Positions 31,472-43,200 of a stretch of 64,000 nt of DNA are shown here, piece after piece (positions within the stretch are counted from its first letter, which is position 1; each line of letters opens with the position of its first letter). The position numbers and the translations under genes were made by a program. A model generated the notes under the pieces. It was not told the origin of the DNA, did not search any database, and saw only the letters and a list, made by a program, of their open reading frames with translations. The stretch is from Variovorax sp. (GTDB taxonomy: Bacteria; Pseudomonadota; Gammaproteobacteria; Burkholderiales; Burkholderiaceae_C), in the NCBI GenBank assembly GCA_017744935.1, contig JAGIAI010000018.1:1-64000 (forward strand), read 5' to 3'.

Positions 31472-32908
31472 CTAACCTACTGCGCCTGAAATTCGGGTTT
31501 GCGCCTGACTCTCGTCTGCGTCGTGCAATGCGACGCGGAACACGCTGCCTTTGCCGAGGCGCGACCGGACGCTAACCGGATGGCCTAGTGCGTGCGACAG
31601 GCGCGCGACGATCGCAAGGCCAAGGCCGAAGCCGTCCGAGGTGCCGGCGTGGTCGGCCACCTTGTAGAACTCCAGGAACACGTCGCGCAGATGTTCGCGC
31701 GCAATGCCGATGCCCGTGTCCCAGACCTCCACTCGCAGGCCGTCGCGCGTCTGCCGCGATGCCAGCAGCACGCCACCCTCGGCCGTGTACTTGATCGCAT
31801 TGGCGAGCAGGTTGCCGATCATGCGGCGCACTCGGATCGGGTCGGTGAGCACCGTCCCCGGCGTCACGTGCATGCGGAAAGTCAAGCCCTTGGCTTCCGC
31901 TACCGGACGGTATTGCAGTTCGAGGTCGTGCAGCAGTTGAGCGACATCGACCCGCTCGATGTGCAGCCGCACCTGCCCGGAATCGATGCGGGCGAGGTCG
32001 AACAGCGAATCGAAGAGCGCATTCACCGCATGCGTGGCTCGCACGATCTTCGGCGCGATCTCGGCCACGAGTTCGGGCTCGTTGCGCAGCCAGTCGGCAT
32101 AGAGAGACAGCGCGAGCACCGGCTGGCGCATGTCGTGCGCGGCACTCGCGAGGAAACGGTTTTTCATCGCCACCGCAGACACCGCCGCCTGGCGCTGCTG
32201 CGTAAGCGAGTTGATCAGGATGTGATTGTGGAAGAGCAGCTCGAAGCTGTTGCGCGCCGTCTCGTGGATGCGCCGGCCCGCGCGCAGCAGCAGCCACCAG
32301 TGCAGGCCCGGCAACATCAGGAAGCCGTAGTGGAAATGCGGCTTCTCGAAGTTCAGCTCGATCATCCGCAGCGCGATCGCCGCGAGCATCGTGAAGAACA
32401 GCGTGTTGACATAGCGTCTGAGCAGCGGCGGATGAAGCGCCAGGCCGTTGAGCGGGAAAGTCGCGACACCGGCCACGATGAGCCAGCTCATGAACTGGTT
32501 CACCAGCGGGGTGCGCTCGAAGAAGATCAGGATCGACAAGCCCCAGGCGAACGCACTGGTACTCCAGAGAAAGCGGTAGTGGTCAACGAAATACTGCTGG
32601 GCAGCCGAATCGCGATCGGCGTAGTGGCGCGCATAGATCTGCTCGCCCCAGACTCGGCAGCCAGTGGCCGCAATGCCGATCGCCAGCCAAACCATGAGCT
32701 GCCAGACGGGCACATGCCCCCAGCTCAGACCCACCATCGCAGGCATCAGTGCCGCAGCCAGCAGGTACGAGCCGCGCGATGCCCGCATCAGGCTCCGGAT
32801 CAACTCGCCGCGAACCCACGGCTCGGCCTCGTCGGCAGACGCCGGTGCCGGCGTGAGGCTGGCGAAGGACGAGTTGCCCAAGCCCGCAAACGACGAATTT
32901 CCCATCAT
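31472..32908 (-). CDS. Membrane-bound sensor histidine kinase
   Basis: A 478-residue kinase. The paired ATGs at 32908 and 32905 are the likely start, because in-frame sequence further upstream crosses a strong terminator hairpin. The N-terminal half has about six hydrophobic helices (SYLLAAALMPAMVGLSW to YVNTLFFTMLAAIALRM). The phosphoacceptor motif is ASAAHDMRQPVLALSLYADW. The ATPase domain has NLLANAIKYT, VWDTGIGIA and GFGLGLAIVARL. No attached receiver domain is present. It converges with the response regulator at 30765-31361. The repeated MGNSSFAGLGNSSFASL at the N-terminus is unusual. The signal is unknown. Confidence 0.88.
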   Translation of the reverse strand: MMGNSSFAGLGNSSFASLTPAPASADEAEPWVRGELIRSLMRASRGSYLLAAALMPAMVGLSWGHVPVWQLMVWLAIGIAATGCRVWGEQIYARHYADRDSAAQQYFVDHYRFLWSTSAFAWGLSILIFFERTPLVNQFMSWLIVAGVATFPLNGLALHPPLLRRYVNTLFFTMLAAIALRMIELNFEKPHFHYGFLMLPGLHWWLLLRAGRRIHETARNSFELLFHNHILINSLTQQRQAAVSAVAMKNRFLASAAHDMRQPVLALSLYADWLRNEPELVAEIAPKIVRATHAVNALFDSLFDLARIDSGQVRLHIERVDVAQLLHDLELQYRPVAEAKGLTFRMHVTPGTVLTDPIRVRRMIGNLLANAIKYTAEGGVLLASRQTRDGLRVEVWDTGIGIAREHLRDVFLEFYKVADHAGTSDGFGLGLAIVARLSHALGHPVSVRSRLGKGSVFRVALHDADESQAQTRISGAVG

Positions 32909-32937
32909 GGCAATACTGATCCCTGGTCCGTCAGGCA

Positions 32938-32960
32938 CAAAAAAGCCCCTCGCGGGGCCA
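32938..32960 (-). terminator. Strong intrinsic terminator upstream of the histidine kinase (orphan)
   Basis: On the minus strand GCCCC, GCGA, GGGGC is followed by six T. It ends only about 30 bases before the kinase start and 150 bases after the tRNA-Ser terminator at 33101-33131, with no gene between them. It may therefore end a small RNA made from the interval 32961-33100, or act as an attenuator in the leader of the kinase gene. Confidence 0.8.
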
Positions 32961-33100
32961 AGAAAGCGGCGGCTGCCTCTGCCAACCTGCAGCGGGCTGC
33001 CGAGCCGTCCGATCTTAATTCGCTGCAAGAAATGTCTTGCTCCGATTCTTCACCGATGCGTCGCATGCACACAACGTGCCGACGCCAAATGAGTGGAGCG

Positions 33101-33131
33101 GAGAAAAGAAAACGGGCCACTAGGGCCCGTT
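33101..33131 (-). terminator. Intrinsic terminator of tRNA-Ser
   Basis: On the minus strand AACGGGCC, a five-base loop, GGCCCGTT and then TTCTTTTC form a classic hairpin with a T-rich tail. It starts 36 bases after the CCA end of tRNA-Ser(CGA), which it presumably terminates. Confidence 0.8.
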
Positions 33132-33166
33132 CTTCCTTGGCTGGACCAGAGCGATCGCCAAGATAT

Positions 33167-33257
33167 TGGAGGAGAGGGAGGGATTCGAACCCTCGGTGGG
33201 CTATGAACCCACGCCTGATTTCGAGTCAGGTACATTAGACCACTCTGCCACCTCTCC
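33167..33257 (-). tRNA. tRNA-Ser (anticodon CGA)
   Basis: A 91-base class II tRNA with encoded CCA. The acceptor stem is GGAGAGG paired with CCTCTCC. The anticodon arm reads CCTGA CTCGAAA TCAGG, giving anticodon CGA for UCG codons. A long variable arm (GTGGG...CCCAC) and a T-arm GAGGG TTCGAAT CCCTC complete it. The discriminator base is U73, whereas bacterial serine tRNAs normally have G73. It lies 48 bases behind serS on the same strand. A -10-like box precedes it and a terminator follows. Confidence 0.95.
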
Positions 33258-33276
33258 GGTGTTGGTCGAGCCCGCG

Positions 33277-33282
33277 ATTCTA
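33277..33282 (-). promoter_or_regulatory. Possible -10 box of the tRNA-Ser promoter
   Basis: TAGAAT on the minus strand lies 20 bases before the tRNA 5' end and is followed by a GC-rich discriminator (CGCGGG), as in stable-RNA promoters. The -35 region is not clear, and it lies next to the serS stop, so the tRNA could also be read from serS. Confidence 0.4.
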
Positions 33283-33305
33283 GCAGAGCTTGGACCAGTT
33301 TTTTC

Positions 33306-34646
<1,341 letters not shown>

Positions 34647-34696
34647 TTAGGTGCGCGTGCATCGTGGACCTCCGACACACACCTCAAGGAGCCGAC

Positions 34697-35107
34697 ATGG
34701 AAGCCTATCTGACCTTCAACGGCGATGCGGCCGAGGCGCTTGCGTTCTACGCCAAGTGCCTGGACGGCAAGATCGAATTCAGCATGACCTTCGCCGAAAG
34801 CCCCATGGGCGCGCAGACGCCCGACAACTACAAGGACAAGATCATGCACGCCACCCTGTCGGCTCGCGGCCACAAGCTGATGGCGTCCGACGCACCGCCC
34901 GACTACAAGCACGAGGGCTACAAGGGCTTCTCGCTGTCCGTGCAGGCCAAGGACGTGAAGGAAGGCGAGCAGCTCTTCGGCGCTCTCTCCGCCGGCGGCA
35001 AGGTCACGATGCCCTATGCGGCAACCTTCTGGTCGCCGGGCTTCGGCATGCTGGAAGACAAGTTCGGCGTGCCCTGGATGGTCAATGTCGACCATCCGCC
35101 GGCCTGA
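34697..35107 (+). CDS. VOC-family protein, PhnB-like
   Basis: A 136-residue vicinal-oxygen-chelate fold protein. The start at 34697 has AAGGA seven bases ahead. It begins MEAYLTFNGDAAEALAFYAKCL, the PhnB/3-demethylubiquinone-type opening, and has the C-terminal metal-site region FWSPGFGMLEDKFGVPWMVNV. The paired beta-alpha-beta-beta-beta modules are present once as a short domain. PhnB-like proteins have no settled function; the fold is used in glyoxalases, dioxygenases and antibiotic resistance. It is transcribed divergently from serS and converges on the dehydratase gene. Confidence 0.87.
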   Translation: MEAYLTFNGDAAEALAFYAKCLDGKIEFSMTFAESPMGAQTPDNYKDKIMHATLSARGHKLMASDAPPDYKHEGYKGFSLSVQAKDVKEGEQLFGALSAGGKVTMPYAATFWSPGFGMLEDKFGVPWMVNVDHPPA

Positions 35108-35119
35108 TCGACCGGGACT

Positions 35120-36085
35120 TCAGGCGAGCGTCGCAGGGTCCACGTTCGCGCCGCAGACGATGAGGCAGACCTTCTCGCCGTCGCGCGGCGCGTAGGCGCC
35201 ACTCTGCAACGCCGCGAGCGGCAACGCAGCCGCCGGTTCGACGGCGAGCTTCAGTTCCTTCCACAGCCAGAGCTGCGCCGCGCGGATCGCCTCATCCGTC
35301 AGCAGAAGCGCTTCGGGCACGTGCTGCTGCGTGATGCCCCAGGAAATGCCCCCGATGCGCCGCGCGCCGAGCGAATCGGCCGCGATGCCGCCAACTTCGA
35401 CGTCGACAGGCTCGGCGGCCTCGCGCGCCTTGAACAAGGTCGGCGCGCGCTCGGGCTCGAGCGCCACCACGCGGGCACGCGATTCGAACCACGCGGCCAG
35501 GCCGCCGATCAGGCCGCCGCCGCCGACGCTGACGAGCACCGACTCAGGCAAACCGCCCTGCCGTTCGATCTCGAGGCCGAGCGTGCCCGCCCCCGCGACG
35601 ACCTCCGGCTGGTCATAGGCATGCGTCAACAGGGCGCCCGTCTCGCGCTGCCGTTCGAGGCAGGCGGCGAGCGCATCGGCGTATGCATCCCCGCCGACCA
35701 CCACTTGGGCACCCAGCGCACGAAGCCGCGAACGCTTGGCCTCGGACGACACATTCGGCAGGAAGACTTCGCAATGCACGCCCAGCGCCTGCGCGGCTGC
35801 AGCCGTCGCGATTCCGGCATTGCCGCCTGATGCCACGATGACGCCGCTTGCGGGGATCTCATTGGCCAGCAGCCGATTCATCATCCCGCGTGCCTTGAAG
35901 CTGCCGCTGATCTGCAGATGTTCGAGCTTCAGCCACACCTCGACATTGCGGGCCGCGAGATCCAGTGCTGCGCCCTGCAGCTTCCAGAGCGGCGTCTCAC
36001 GCAGGAACCCGGGTGCGCGTTCGTGCGCACGCCTGGACGCGGCTTCGATCTCCGCGCGCCAGTCGACGACGCCGCTGCCGGTCAC
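35120..36085 (-). CDS. PLP-dependent threonine/serine dehydratase-like enzyme
   Basis: A 321-residue fold-type II PLP enzyme, GTG start overlapping the ispH stop. The PLP lysine is in [14 protein letters not shown] (near residue 57), the asparagine contact in [11 protein letters not shown], and the glycine-rich phosphate loop in [13 protein letters not shown]. The length matches catabolic threonine dehydratase or serine racemase types without an ACT domain. It would convert threonine or serine to the 2-oxo acid and ammonia. The N-terminal part is divergent from TdcB, so a related hydroxyamino-acid specificity is possible. Confidence 0.88.
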   Translation of the reverse strand: MTGSGVVDWRAEIEAASRRAHERAPGFLRETPLWKLQGAALDLAARNVEVWLKLEHLQISGSFKARGMMNRLLANEIPASGVIVASGGNAGIATAAAAQALGVHCEVFLPNVSSEAKRSRLRALGAQVVVGGDAYADALAACLERQRETGALLTHAYDQPEVVAGAGTLGLEIERQGGLPESVLVSVGGGGLIGGLAAWFESRARVVALEPERAPTLFKAREAAEPVDVEVGGIAADSLGARRIGGISWGITQQHVPEALLLTDEAIRAAQLWLWKELKLAVEPAAALPLAALQSGAYAPRDGEKVCLIVCGANVDPATLA

Positions 36086-37047
36086 GAGATATGCCCCGGC
36101 GCAGGAACGTCTTCGAGCTTGAGGCCCTTGGGCAGCGGAAACTTGAGCGTTTCCTGGATGCCGTCCATCTTGCGCACCGACACGGCGCCGAGCGCCTTGA
36201 TCCGATCGATCACCTCGCCCACCAGCACCTCGGGCGCCGAAGCGCCTGCCGTCAGGCCGACGCGGGTCTTGCCTTCGAACCACTCGGGCTTGAGCTCGGC
36301 GGCCGAGTCGACCATGTAGCTTTCGGTGCCAAGACGTTGCGCCAGCTCGCGCAGGCGGTTGCTGTTGGAACTCGTCGGGCTGCCGACCACGATCACCAGG
36401 TCAACCTGCGGGCTGAGGACCTTCACTGCGTCCTGCCGGTTTTGCGTCGCATAGCAGATGTCCTGCTGCTTGGGCTCGCGCACCTTCGGGAAGCGTGCGC
36501 GCACCGCGGCGGAGATCTCGGCCGCGTCGTCGACCGACAAGGTGGTCTGCGTGACGACCGCGAGCTTCTCGGTCTGCGAAGGCGCCACGCGCGCGACGTC
36601 TCCCACATCTTCCACCAGATGGATGCCGCTGGAGAGCTGGCCCATCGTGCCTTCGACTTCCGGATGGCCCTTGTGGCCGATCATGATGAATTCGTAGCCT
36701 TCCTTGGCCAGCTTCGCCACCTCGACGTGGACCTTGGTCACCAACGGGCACGTGGCGTCGAAGATCTCGAAGCCGCGCTCGCGCGCTTCGGCCTGCACCG
36801 CCTTGCTGACCCCGTGCGCGCTGAACACCAGCGTCGCGCCGGGCGGCACCTCGGCGAGGTCTTCGATGAAGACCGCACCCTTGGCCTTGAGCTCGTTGAC
36901 GACAAAGGTGTTGTGCACGATCTCGTGGCGCACGTAGATCGGTGCGCCGAACTTCGCGATCGCGCGCTCAACGATCTCGATCGCGCGATCCACCCCCGCG
37001 CAAAAGCCGCGCGGCTCGGCCAGGATGACTTCTTGAACCCTGCTCAC
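36082..37047 (-). CDS. ispH: 4-hydroxy-3-methylbut-2-enyl diphosphate reductase
   Basis: A 321-residue [4Fe-4S] enzyme of the MEP isoprenoid pathway. The GTG at 37047 overlaps the stop of fkpB. The three iron-sulfur cysteines are in [25 protein letters not shown] and [12 protein letters not shown]. The histidine motifs IVHNTFVV and [10 protein letters not shown], and the SSNSNRL substrate loop, are all present. It makes IPP and DMAPP from HMBPP. The fkpB-ispH order is a classic conserved pair in proteobacteria. Confidence 0.96.
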   Translation of the reverse strand: MSRVQEVILAEPRGFCAGVDRAIEIVERAIAKFGAPIYVRHEIVHNTFVVNELKAKGAVFIEDLAEVPPGATLVFSAHGVSKAVQAEARERGFEIFDATCPLVTKVHVEVAKLAKEGYEFIMIGHKGHPEVEGTMGQLSSGIHLVEDVGDVARVAPSQTEKLAVVTQTTLSVDDAAEISAAVRARFPKVREPKQQDICYATQNRQDAVKVLSPQVDLVIVVGSPTSSNSNRLRELAQRLGTESYMVDSAAELKPEWFEGKTRVGLTAGASAPEVLVGEVIDRIKALGAVSVRKMDGIQETLKFPLPKGLKLEDVPAPGHIS

Positions 37048-37502
37048 AGCACGCCGATCAGCTTGACCTCGAAGGTCACGGGTTGACCTGCGAGCGGATG
37101 GTTGAAGTCGAAGCGCACAGCGGTCTCGTTTGATTCGATCACCGCGCCGGCGTAGCTGCCGGTGCCGTCCGGCGTCGGAAACTGCACCACGTCGCCGACC
37201 GCGTACTGCTCGTCGGGGTCGCCCATCTGTGCGAGCAACTTGCGCGCGACCCACTGCTGCATGTCGGGATTGCGATCGCCGAAAGCCGCGCCAGCCGGCA
37301 GCTCGAAGGTGGCGTGCGTGCCCTCTTCCATGCCGATCAGCCGTTGCTCGACTGCGGGCGAAAGCTCGCCGGTGCCGAGCGACAGCGTGGCGGGCTTGTC
37401 GTTGAAGGTGTTGATGATGTCGCCCGCAGGACCGGCCAAGCGGTAGTGCAGGGTGAGGAAGGAACCGGCCGTGACGACGGCGGGCTGAGTGGTCGAAGAC
37501 AA
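37044..37502 (-). CDS. fkpB: FKBP-type peptidyl-prolyl isomerase (SlpA/FkpB)
   Basis: A 152-residue SlyD/FkpB-like isomerase. It starts [46 protein letters not shown] after a short leader, with the IF insert in the middle and [21 protein letters not shown] at the C-terminus. It lacks the histidine-rich metal tail of SlyD. It acts as a cytoplasmic foldase/chaperone. It overlaps ispH by GTGA. The divergent radC gene begins 65 bases away. Confidence 0.93.
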   Translation of the reverse strand: MSSTTQPAVVTAGSFLTLHYRLAGPAGDIINTFNDKPATLSLGTGELSPAVEQRLIGMEEGTHATFELPAGAAFGDRNPDMQQWVARKLLAQMGDPDEQYAVGDVVQFPTPDGTGSYAGAVIESNETAVRFDFNHPLAGQPVTFEVKLIGVL

Positions 37503-37567
37503 GGTGGGAGGCCGCTATAGACTGAGGGCCGTATTTTAGGGAGAGGGGCCAGAACCCCGTAGAAGAC

Positions 37568-38245
37568 ATGTCATTCAAGGACCTGATCGAGGAGTCGCGG
37601 CCGCGCGAGAGGCTCATGGAATTCGGCGCCGGCGCGCTGGCCGATGCCGAGCTGGTGGCCTTGCTGCTGCGCACCGGCATTCGCGGAAAGAACGTGCTGC
37701 AACTCGCGCAGGAGCTGCTCCACGCGTTCGGCGGCATCTCCGGCCTGCTGCATGCGAAGCTCGACGACCTCAAGCGCATCAAGGGACTGGGCGGCACCGC
37801 CAAGCGCGCGGAACTCGCCGCCGTTCTCGAACTGGCCCGACGCGCAATGGCCGAAGGTCTGAAGGAGAACCCGGTCTTCGATACCCCGGAAGCCGTGAAG
37901 CACTATCTGCAGCTTCACCTCACGGACAAGCCGCACGAGGTCTTCGCGGCGCTCTTCCTGGACGCCCGGCACCGCCTGATTGCAATGGAGGAGCTTTTCC
38001 GGGGCACCCTGACGCAGACCAGCGTGTACCCGCGCGAAGTGGTGGCCCGGTCGCTTCACCACGGCGCCGCCGCCGTCGTGCTGGCGCACAACCATCCGAG
38101 CGGCTGCACCGAGCCATCTCGCGCCGACGAGATGCTGACCCAGACGCTCAAGAGTGCCCTCGCGATCGTCGACGTGCGGGTGCTCGATCACATGGTGGTC
38201 GGTCGCGGCCAGACGCTCTCCATGGCAGAGCGCGGTCTGATTTGA
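37568..38245 (+). CDS. radC: RadC family protein (JAB/MPN domain)
   Basis: A 225-residue RadC protein of standard length. An N-terminal helix-hairpin-helix ([25 protein letters not shown]) is followed by the JAMM metalloprotease-like domain with the metal motif [18 protein letters not shown] and the upstream glutamate in [13 protein letters not shown]. Despite the old name, a DNA repair role is not supported; the biochemical function is unclear. It is transcribed divergently from fkpB. Confidence 0.93.
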   Translation: MSFKDLIEESRPRERLMEFGAGALADAELVALLLRTGIRGKNVLQLAQELLHAFGGISGLLHAKLDDLKRIKGLGGTAKRAELAAVLELARRAMAEGLKENPVFDTPEAVKHYLQLHLTDKPHEVFAALFLDARHRLIAMEELFRGTLTQTSVYPREVVARSLHHGAAAVVLAHNHPSGCTEPSRADEMLTQTLKSALAIVDVRVLDHMVVGRGQTLSMAERGLI

Positions 38246-38269
38246 GCTTGTCAAGCGCTCATCGCCCCC

Positions 38270-38345
38270 CGGAAACTGTTAACTTTTTCGCCACATCACA
38301 GGATTCCGGGATAGCCACAATTGCAAATATATGTAAAAGTTCGCG
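38270..38345 (+). promoter_or_regulatory. AT-rich promoter region of the two-partner secretion operon
   Basis: The 178 bases between radC and the TpsB gene contain a markedly AT-rich stretch, including TTAACTTTTT, CAATTGCAAATATATG and TAAAAG, against an otherwise GC-rich background. This is the natural place for a promoter and for binding of nucleoid proteins or of the response regulator encoded downstream. I could not pick a confident -35/-10 pair. Confidence 0.45.
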
Positions 38346-38423
38346 CGCCTAAATCGACCTGATCCCGAGCCCGGAGGGGGCTGCATTCCCATGCGGAACA
38401 GGTTTGTCCCCTGAGCCGCGAAC

Positions 38424-40187
38424 ATGCCCTTTTCTTCTCCCCTGCCGTCCGCTGACGGCCGCCGTCCGTCCGTCCGGTTACAAGTCGCGCGGCTGCTCGC
38501 CCTGCCGGCGTTGCTTTTCGGGCTTTCCGCCCACGCCCAGATCGATCCCCGCGCCATCGATCGCCAGAACCAGATCATCGAACGCCAGCAGCAGGAGCGC
38601 CTGCGTGACGAACAGGATCGCGCGCTTCAGCAACAGGCACCCCGCGGCGGCACCGACCTGCGCTCGATGCAGCCGCAGGTCACCGTGCCGGACCTCGGCG
38701 TGCCCTGCCGCGACATCCGCGAGATCCGCATTCACGGCGCCGACCTGCTCCCGGACTACGTCCAGCGCGAGATCGTCCAGAACAACGCCGGCCGCTGCCT
38801 TGCCGCCAAGGACCTCGAGGCCATCCTTGCGACGCTGACCAAGAGCTACATCGACCGCGGCTACATCACCACCCGCGCCTACCTTGCTGCGCAGGACCTG
38901 CGCACCGGCGTGCTGGAGATTACGGTGATCGAAGGCACCATCGAGCGCTTCGACCTGCAGCAGTCGGGCCGCAACGCCAAGGTGTCGATCCCCGGCGCGT
39001 TTCCGGCGCGGCCGGGCGATCGGCTCAATCTGCGCGACCTCGAACAGGGCATCGACCAGCTCAACAGCCTGTCGTCGAACTCGGCCAAGCTCGACGTGCA
39101 GCCGGGCACGAAGCCGGGCCAGAGCGTGGTGGTCGTGCGCAACCAGTCGACGTTCCCGGTGAGCCTGTTCGCGACCTACGACAACCTCGGCACGCCCTCC
39201 ACCGGCCGCGACAACGCATCGGCCACGCTGAGCTTCGACAGCCTGCTGGGCTTCAACGAACTGATCGCGATCACTCGCCGCCAGTCGGTGCCGAACGACA
39301 ACGAGCACAACTCCGACAACACCGCGCTGCGCGCGGTCGTGCCCTGGGGCTACAACACCTTCAGCCTCGACGTCAGCGAAAGCAACTACGTCAACACGCT
39401 GGACCTGCCGAGCGGCAACAAGCTGACGTCGGCCGGCACGACCTCGACGCAGAGCCTCGGTGCGGATCGCGTCATCTTTCGCGACCAGGCCAGCCGTGTC
39501 TCGCTGGGCACCCACCTGACGGCGCAGGACACCCGCAACTTCCTCGGCGGCGAGTTCCTCGACGTGGGCAGCCGCAAGCTGACCACACTCGATCTCGGCG
39601 GCACGCTCTTCACGCAGACGGCGGGCGGCATCGTCAACGGCCGGCTCGCCTACGTGCGCGGCCTGCGCATCCTCGGCGCGCTGGAAGACCCGGAGTTTCT
39701 GCCGGGCGACAAGCCGCACGCGCAGTTCGGCAAGTTCACGCTCGACCTCGGCTTCAACCGCCGCTTCGAGGCCGGCAAGCAGCCTGTGCTGTGGTCCAGC
39801 CAGTTCAGCGGCCAGTACGCGAACGACACGCTCTACGGCTCGCAGCAGATCCTGATCGGCGGATCGAGCTCGGTGCGCGGCTCCATGCTCAACACGCTGA
39901 GCGGCGACAACGGTTGGTTCTGGCGCAACGATGTCTCGCTGCCCTGGCAGACCGCCATCGGCAGCGAGCCGCTGGCCGGCCGCGTGTACGTCGGCTACGA
40001 CTTCGGCAGCGTCAACAACCGCCCGCCAGGCGTGACCTCAGGCTCGATGTCCGGCGTGACGCTGGGCGTTGCCTTCCAGCTACGCGGCATGAGCGTGGAC
40101 CTCTTCGCTTCGCGCTCCGGCCACCTGCCTTCATCGATGACCCCCGAAGGGACGATCTACAGCGTCCGCCTCTCGTACGCCCTGTGA
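38424..40187 (+). CDS. TpsB outer-membrane transporter (ShlB/FhaC/HecB family)
   Basis: A 587-residue two-partner secretion pore. A signal peptide (LLALPALLFGLSAHAQ) is followed by an N-terminal helix rich in glutamine and arginine (RQNQIIERQQQERLRDEQDRA), the plug helix typical of FhaC. Two POTRA domains follow (about residues 95-240; DIREIRIHGADLLPDYVQ, then the LEITVIEGTIERFD region). The rest is a 16-stranded barrel ending LYSVRLSYAL, with the conserved QFSGQYANDTLYGSQQILIGGSSSVRG (VRGY-like) loop. It threads the exoprotein encoded 19 bases downstream to the surface. Confidence 0.94.
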   Translation: MPFSSPLPSADGRRPSVRLQVARLLALPALLFGLSAHAQIDPRAIDRQNQIIERQQQERLRDEQDRALQQQAPRGGTDLRSMQPQVTVPDLGVPCRDIREIRIHGADLLPDYVQREIVQNNAGRCLAAKDLEAILATLTKSYIDRGYITTRAYLAAQDLRTGVLEITVIEGTIERFDLQQSGRNAKVSIPGAFPARPGDRLNLRDLEQGIDQLNSLSSNSAKLDVQPGTKPGQSVVVVRNQSTFPVSLFATYDNLGTPSTGRDNASATLSFDSLLGFNELIAITRRQSVPNDNEHNSDNTALRAVVPWGYNTFSLDVSESNYVNTLDLPSGNKLTSAGTTSTQSLGADRVIFRDQASRVSLGTHLTAQDTRNFLGGEFLDVGSRKLTTLDLGGTLFTQTAGGIVNGRLAYVRGLRILGALEDPEFLPGDKPHAQFGKFTLDLGFNRRFEAGKQPVLWSSQFSGQYANDTLYGSQQILIGGSSSVRGSMLNTLSGDNGWFWRNDVSLPWQTAIGSEPLAGRVYVGYDFGSVNNRPPGVTSGSMSGVTLGVAFQLRGMSVDLFASRSGHLPSSMTPEGTIYSVRLSYAL

Positions 40188-40206
40188 GGCGACCCAAGGA
40201 ATCAGC

Positions 40207-43200
40207 ATGAACCACGTCTATCGCATCGTCTGGAACAACGCCGTTCACGCCTGGGTCGCCGTCGCGGAGACCGCGCGCGGACGCGGCAAGAGCAGCAAGG
40301 CGGCGCGCCCTGCGGCCGTCGCGCTCGCGGCAGTGCTCGGCGCCGGCATCGCGCATGCGCAGGCCATCCCCTCGGTGACCGTCGCACCGGGCCAGCAGAC
40401 CAACGCCTACGTCTCGGGCAACGGCGTCACGGTGGTGAACATCGCCAATCCGAACGCCGCGGGCCTGTCGCACAACCGCTATCAGCAGTTCAACGTGAAC
40501 GCGAGCGGGCTGGTGCTGAACAACACGACCACGCAGCAGATCTCGTACAGCTCGCAGCTCGCCGGCCAGATCATGGCCAACCAGAACACGGCGAACACCG
40601 CGAGCGTGATCCTCAACGAGGTCATCTCGAACAACCGCAGCACGCTGGCTGGCTTCACCGAAGTGCTCGGCCGCAAAGCCGACGTGGTGCTCGCCAACCC
40701 CTACGGCATCACCTGCTCGGGCTGCGGCTTCATCAACACCGACCGCGTGACGCTGAGCACCGGCCTGCCCTTCATGCGCGCGGACGGCAGCCTCGGCGGC
40801 TTCAACGTGAGCCAGGGCGACATCCTCGTCACCGGCACGGGCTTGAACGCGACCGCGCAGCAAGTGCTGGACCTCGTCGCGCGCTCGGTGCGCATCGACG
40901 GCGCGATCAACGCGCAAGACCTGAGCATCGCCGCCGGCACCAACCAGTGGGACTACGGCACGCGCGCCGTCACCGGCAGCGTGGGTGCACAAGGCACCGC
41001 GCCTACCTATGCCATCGACAGCTCCGCCCTCGGCGGCATGTACGCCAACCGCATCAAGCTGACGGCCACCGAAGCCGGCGTGGGCGTGCGCATGCTGGGC
41101 GATGCAGCAGCCAGCGCGGACGACTTCACGCTCACGGCCGCAGGGCGCGTGGAGATGAACAACAAGGTCTCCGCGCAACGCGACGTGATGATCGCGAGCA
41201 CGAGCAATGACGTGGCGGCGATCGCGCTGACGGACGCGAACATCGCCGCGAGCCGCAACATCGGCATTGCCGCGAACCAAGGCGGCACGAAACTCACCGG
41301 CGGTGCGATCGTCGCCGGCAGCGATCTCGCGGTCAGCGCCCAGAGCCTGATCGACGCGGCAAGCGCGAGCGGCAGCAACACCCGCAGTGCCGGCGGCTCG
41401 CTCAACATCACCACCGACGGCGCCGCGACGCTCGGCGCCACCCAATGGGCGGCCGGCAACGACGCGCACATCACTGCCGGCGAAGGGTTCGACAACGCCG
41501 GAACGCTGTCGGCCAACAGCGGCGCCGTGCAAATCCGCGCGGGCAAGGCGATCGGGAACACCGGCACCATCACGGCTGCGACGTCGCTGGACATTGCAGA
41601 CAACACCGGCGGCCAGACGCAATCGCTGACCAACAGCGGCGACCTCGTGGCCGGCAGCACGCTCACGATCGCGGCGGCGGCCGTCGACAACGCCGCGACC
41701 GGCCGCATCAAGGCCGGCACGGGCACGTCGATCAATGCAGCGAGCCTGAACAACGCCGGCACATGGCTGCTGTCGGAACAGGCCGGCGGCAGCGACAGCA
41801 TTGCCGTCAGCGGGCAGCTTTCGAACAGCGGCAAGCTGCAGTCCAACGGCAGCGCCAGCCTCTCGGCGGGCGACCTGACGAACAGCGGCATGCTGCTCGC
41901 GGACGGCAAGGCCGCCCTGCACACCGACGGCACGCTGCAGAACAGCGGAACGATCCAATCGGCGCAGGACATCGAGATCGCGGACCGCAGCGGCGCCGGA
42001 AGCGAAAACATCATCAACACCGGCAAGCTGCTGACGGCCGGTGCGCTCTCCGTGCGCGCCACCGCGATCACGAACGCACCCACCGCTGGTGACCCCCAAA
42101 GCGGATGGGTCCAGGCCGCGAACGGCACCCGCATCGATGCGTCGAGTCTCGACAACAGCGGCACCTGGCTCCTGTCGCAGCAGGCAGGCGCGGCGGACCA
42201 GATCACGCTGAACGGCGCGATGACCAATGCCGGCACGCTTCAATCCGCGGGTGGCCTCAACGTCGCAGCAGCTTCGGCCTCCAACCAGGGCGTGCTGGTC
42301 GCCACCGACGCGCTCACCGCGAATCTCACCGGCGATTTCTCGAACGGCACGAACGCGGTCGCCCAGTCCGGCGGCGATCTCACGATCACCAGCGGCGGCA
42401 AGGCCGACATCGCAACCGGCGGCGGAGTGCAAACCACCGCAGGCAACCTCCGGCTCGACGCCGCGCAGGGGCTGACCAACGCCGGCGTGCTGACCGCCAA
42501 GCAGGGGTCCACCACCGTGCGCGCCAACGGCACGATCACCAACACCGGCACCATCAATGCAGCCACGACGCTCGACATCGCCGATCGCTCGGGCACCGGC
42601 AGCGAGAACCTCGACAACAACGGCCTGCTGCTTGCCGGCAAGGACCTGAAGCTCAAGGCGGCGACGATCACCAACCAGGCCGCCAACGGATGGGTCCAGG
42701 CGGCCGAAGGCAGCACGGTCGAAGCAAACACACTGACCAACGACGGCACCTGGGTGCTCTCGACGCAGGACACCGGCGTGCAGAGCTCGGTCAAGGTGAC
42801 CGGCACGCTCACGAACAGCGGCATCCTCCAGGCGCAACAGGACGCGGCGCTGACCGCGAACCGGATCGCGAACCAGGCCGGCGCCGCATTGCGCGCAGGC
42901 CGCAACCTGAACACCACCGCCGGCGCGGGCGACTACGACAACGCGGGCACGGTGCAGGCCGGCGGCACGCTGACGATCGGCGGCACGAACACCGCGCTCA
43001 CCAACCAGTCGGGCGGCAAGCTGCTCGGCGATGGGCTGCAGGTCAATGTCGCATCGATCGACAACTCGGGCACCATCCAGGGCGGCCAGCGCACCGACAG
43101 CACGGTGGCCGCCAGCGGCACGCTCACCAACCGCGCCTCGGGCGTGATCACTGCCGGCACCAGCAACGGCTCGACGGCCGGCGCAGGCGCCGTCTCGGCG

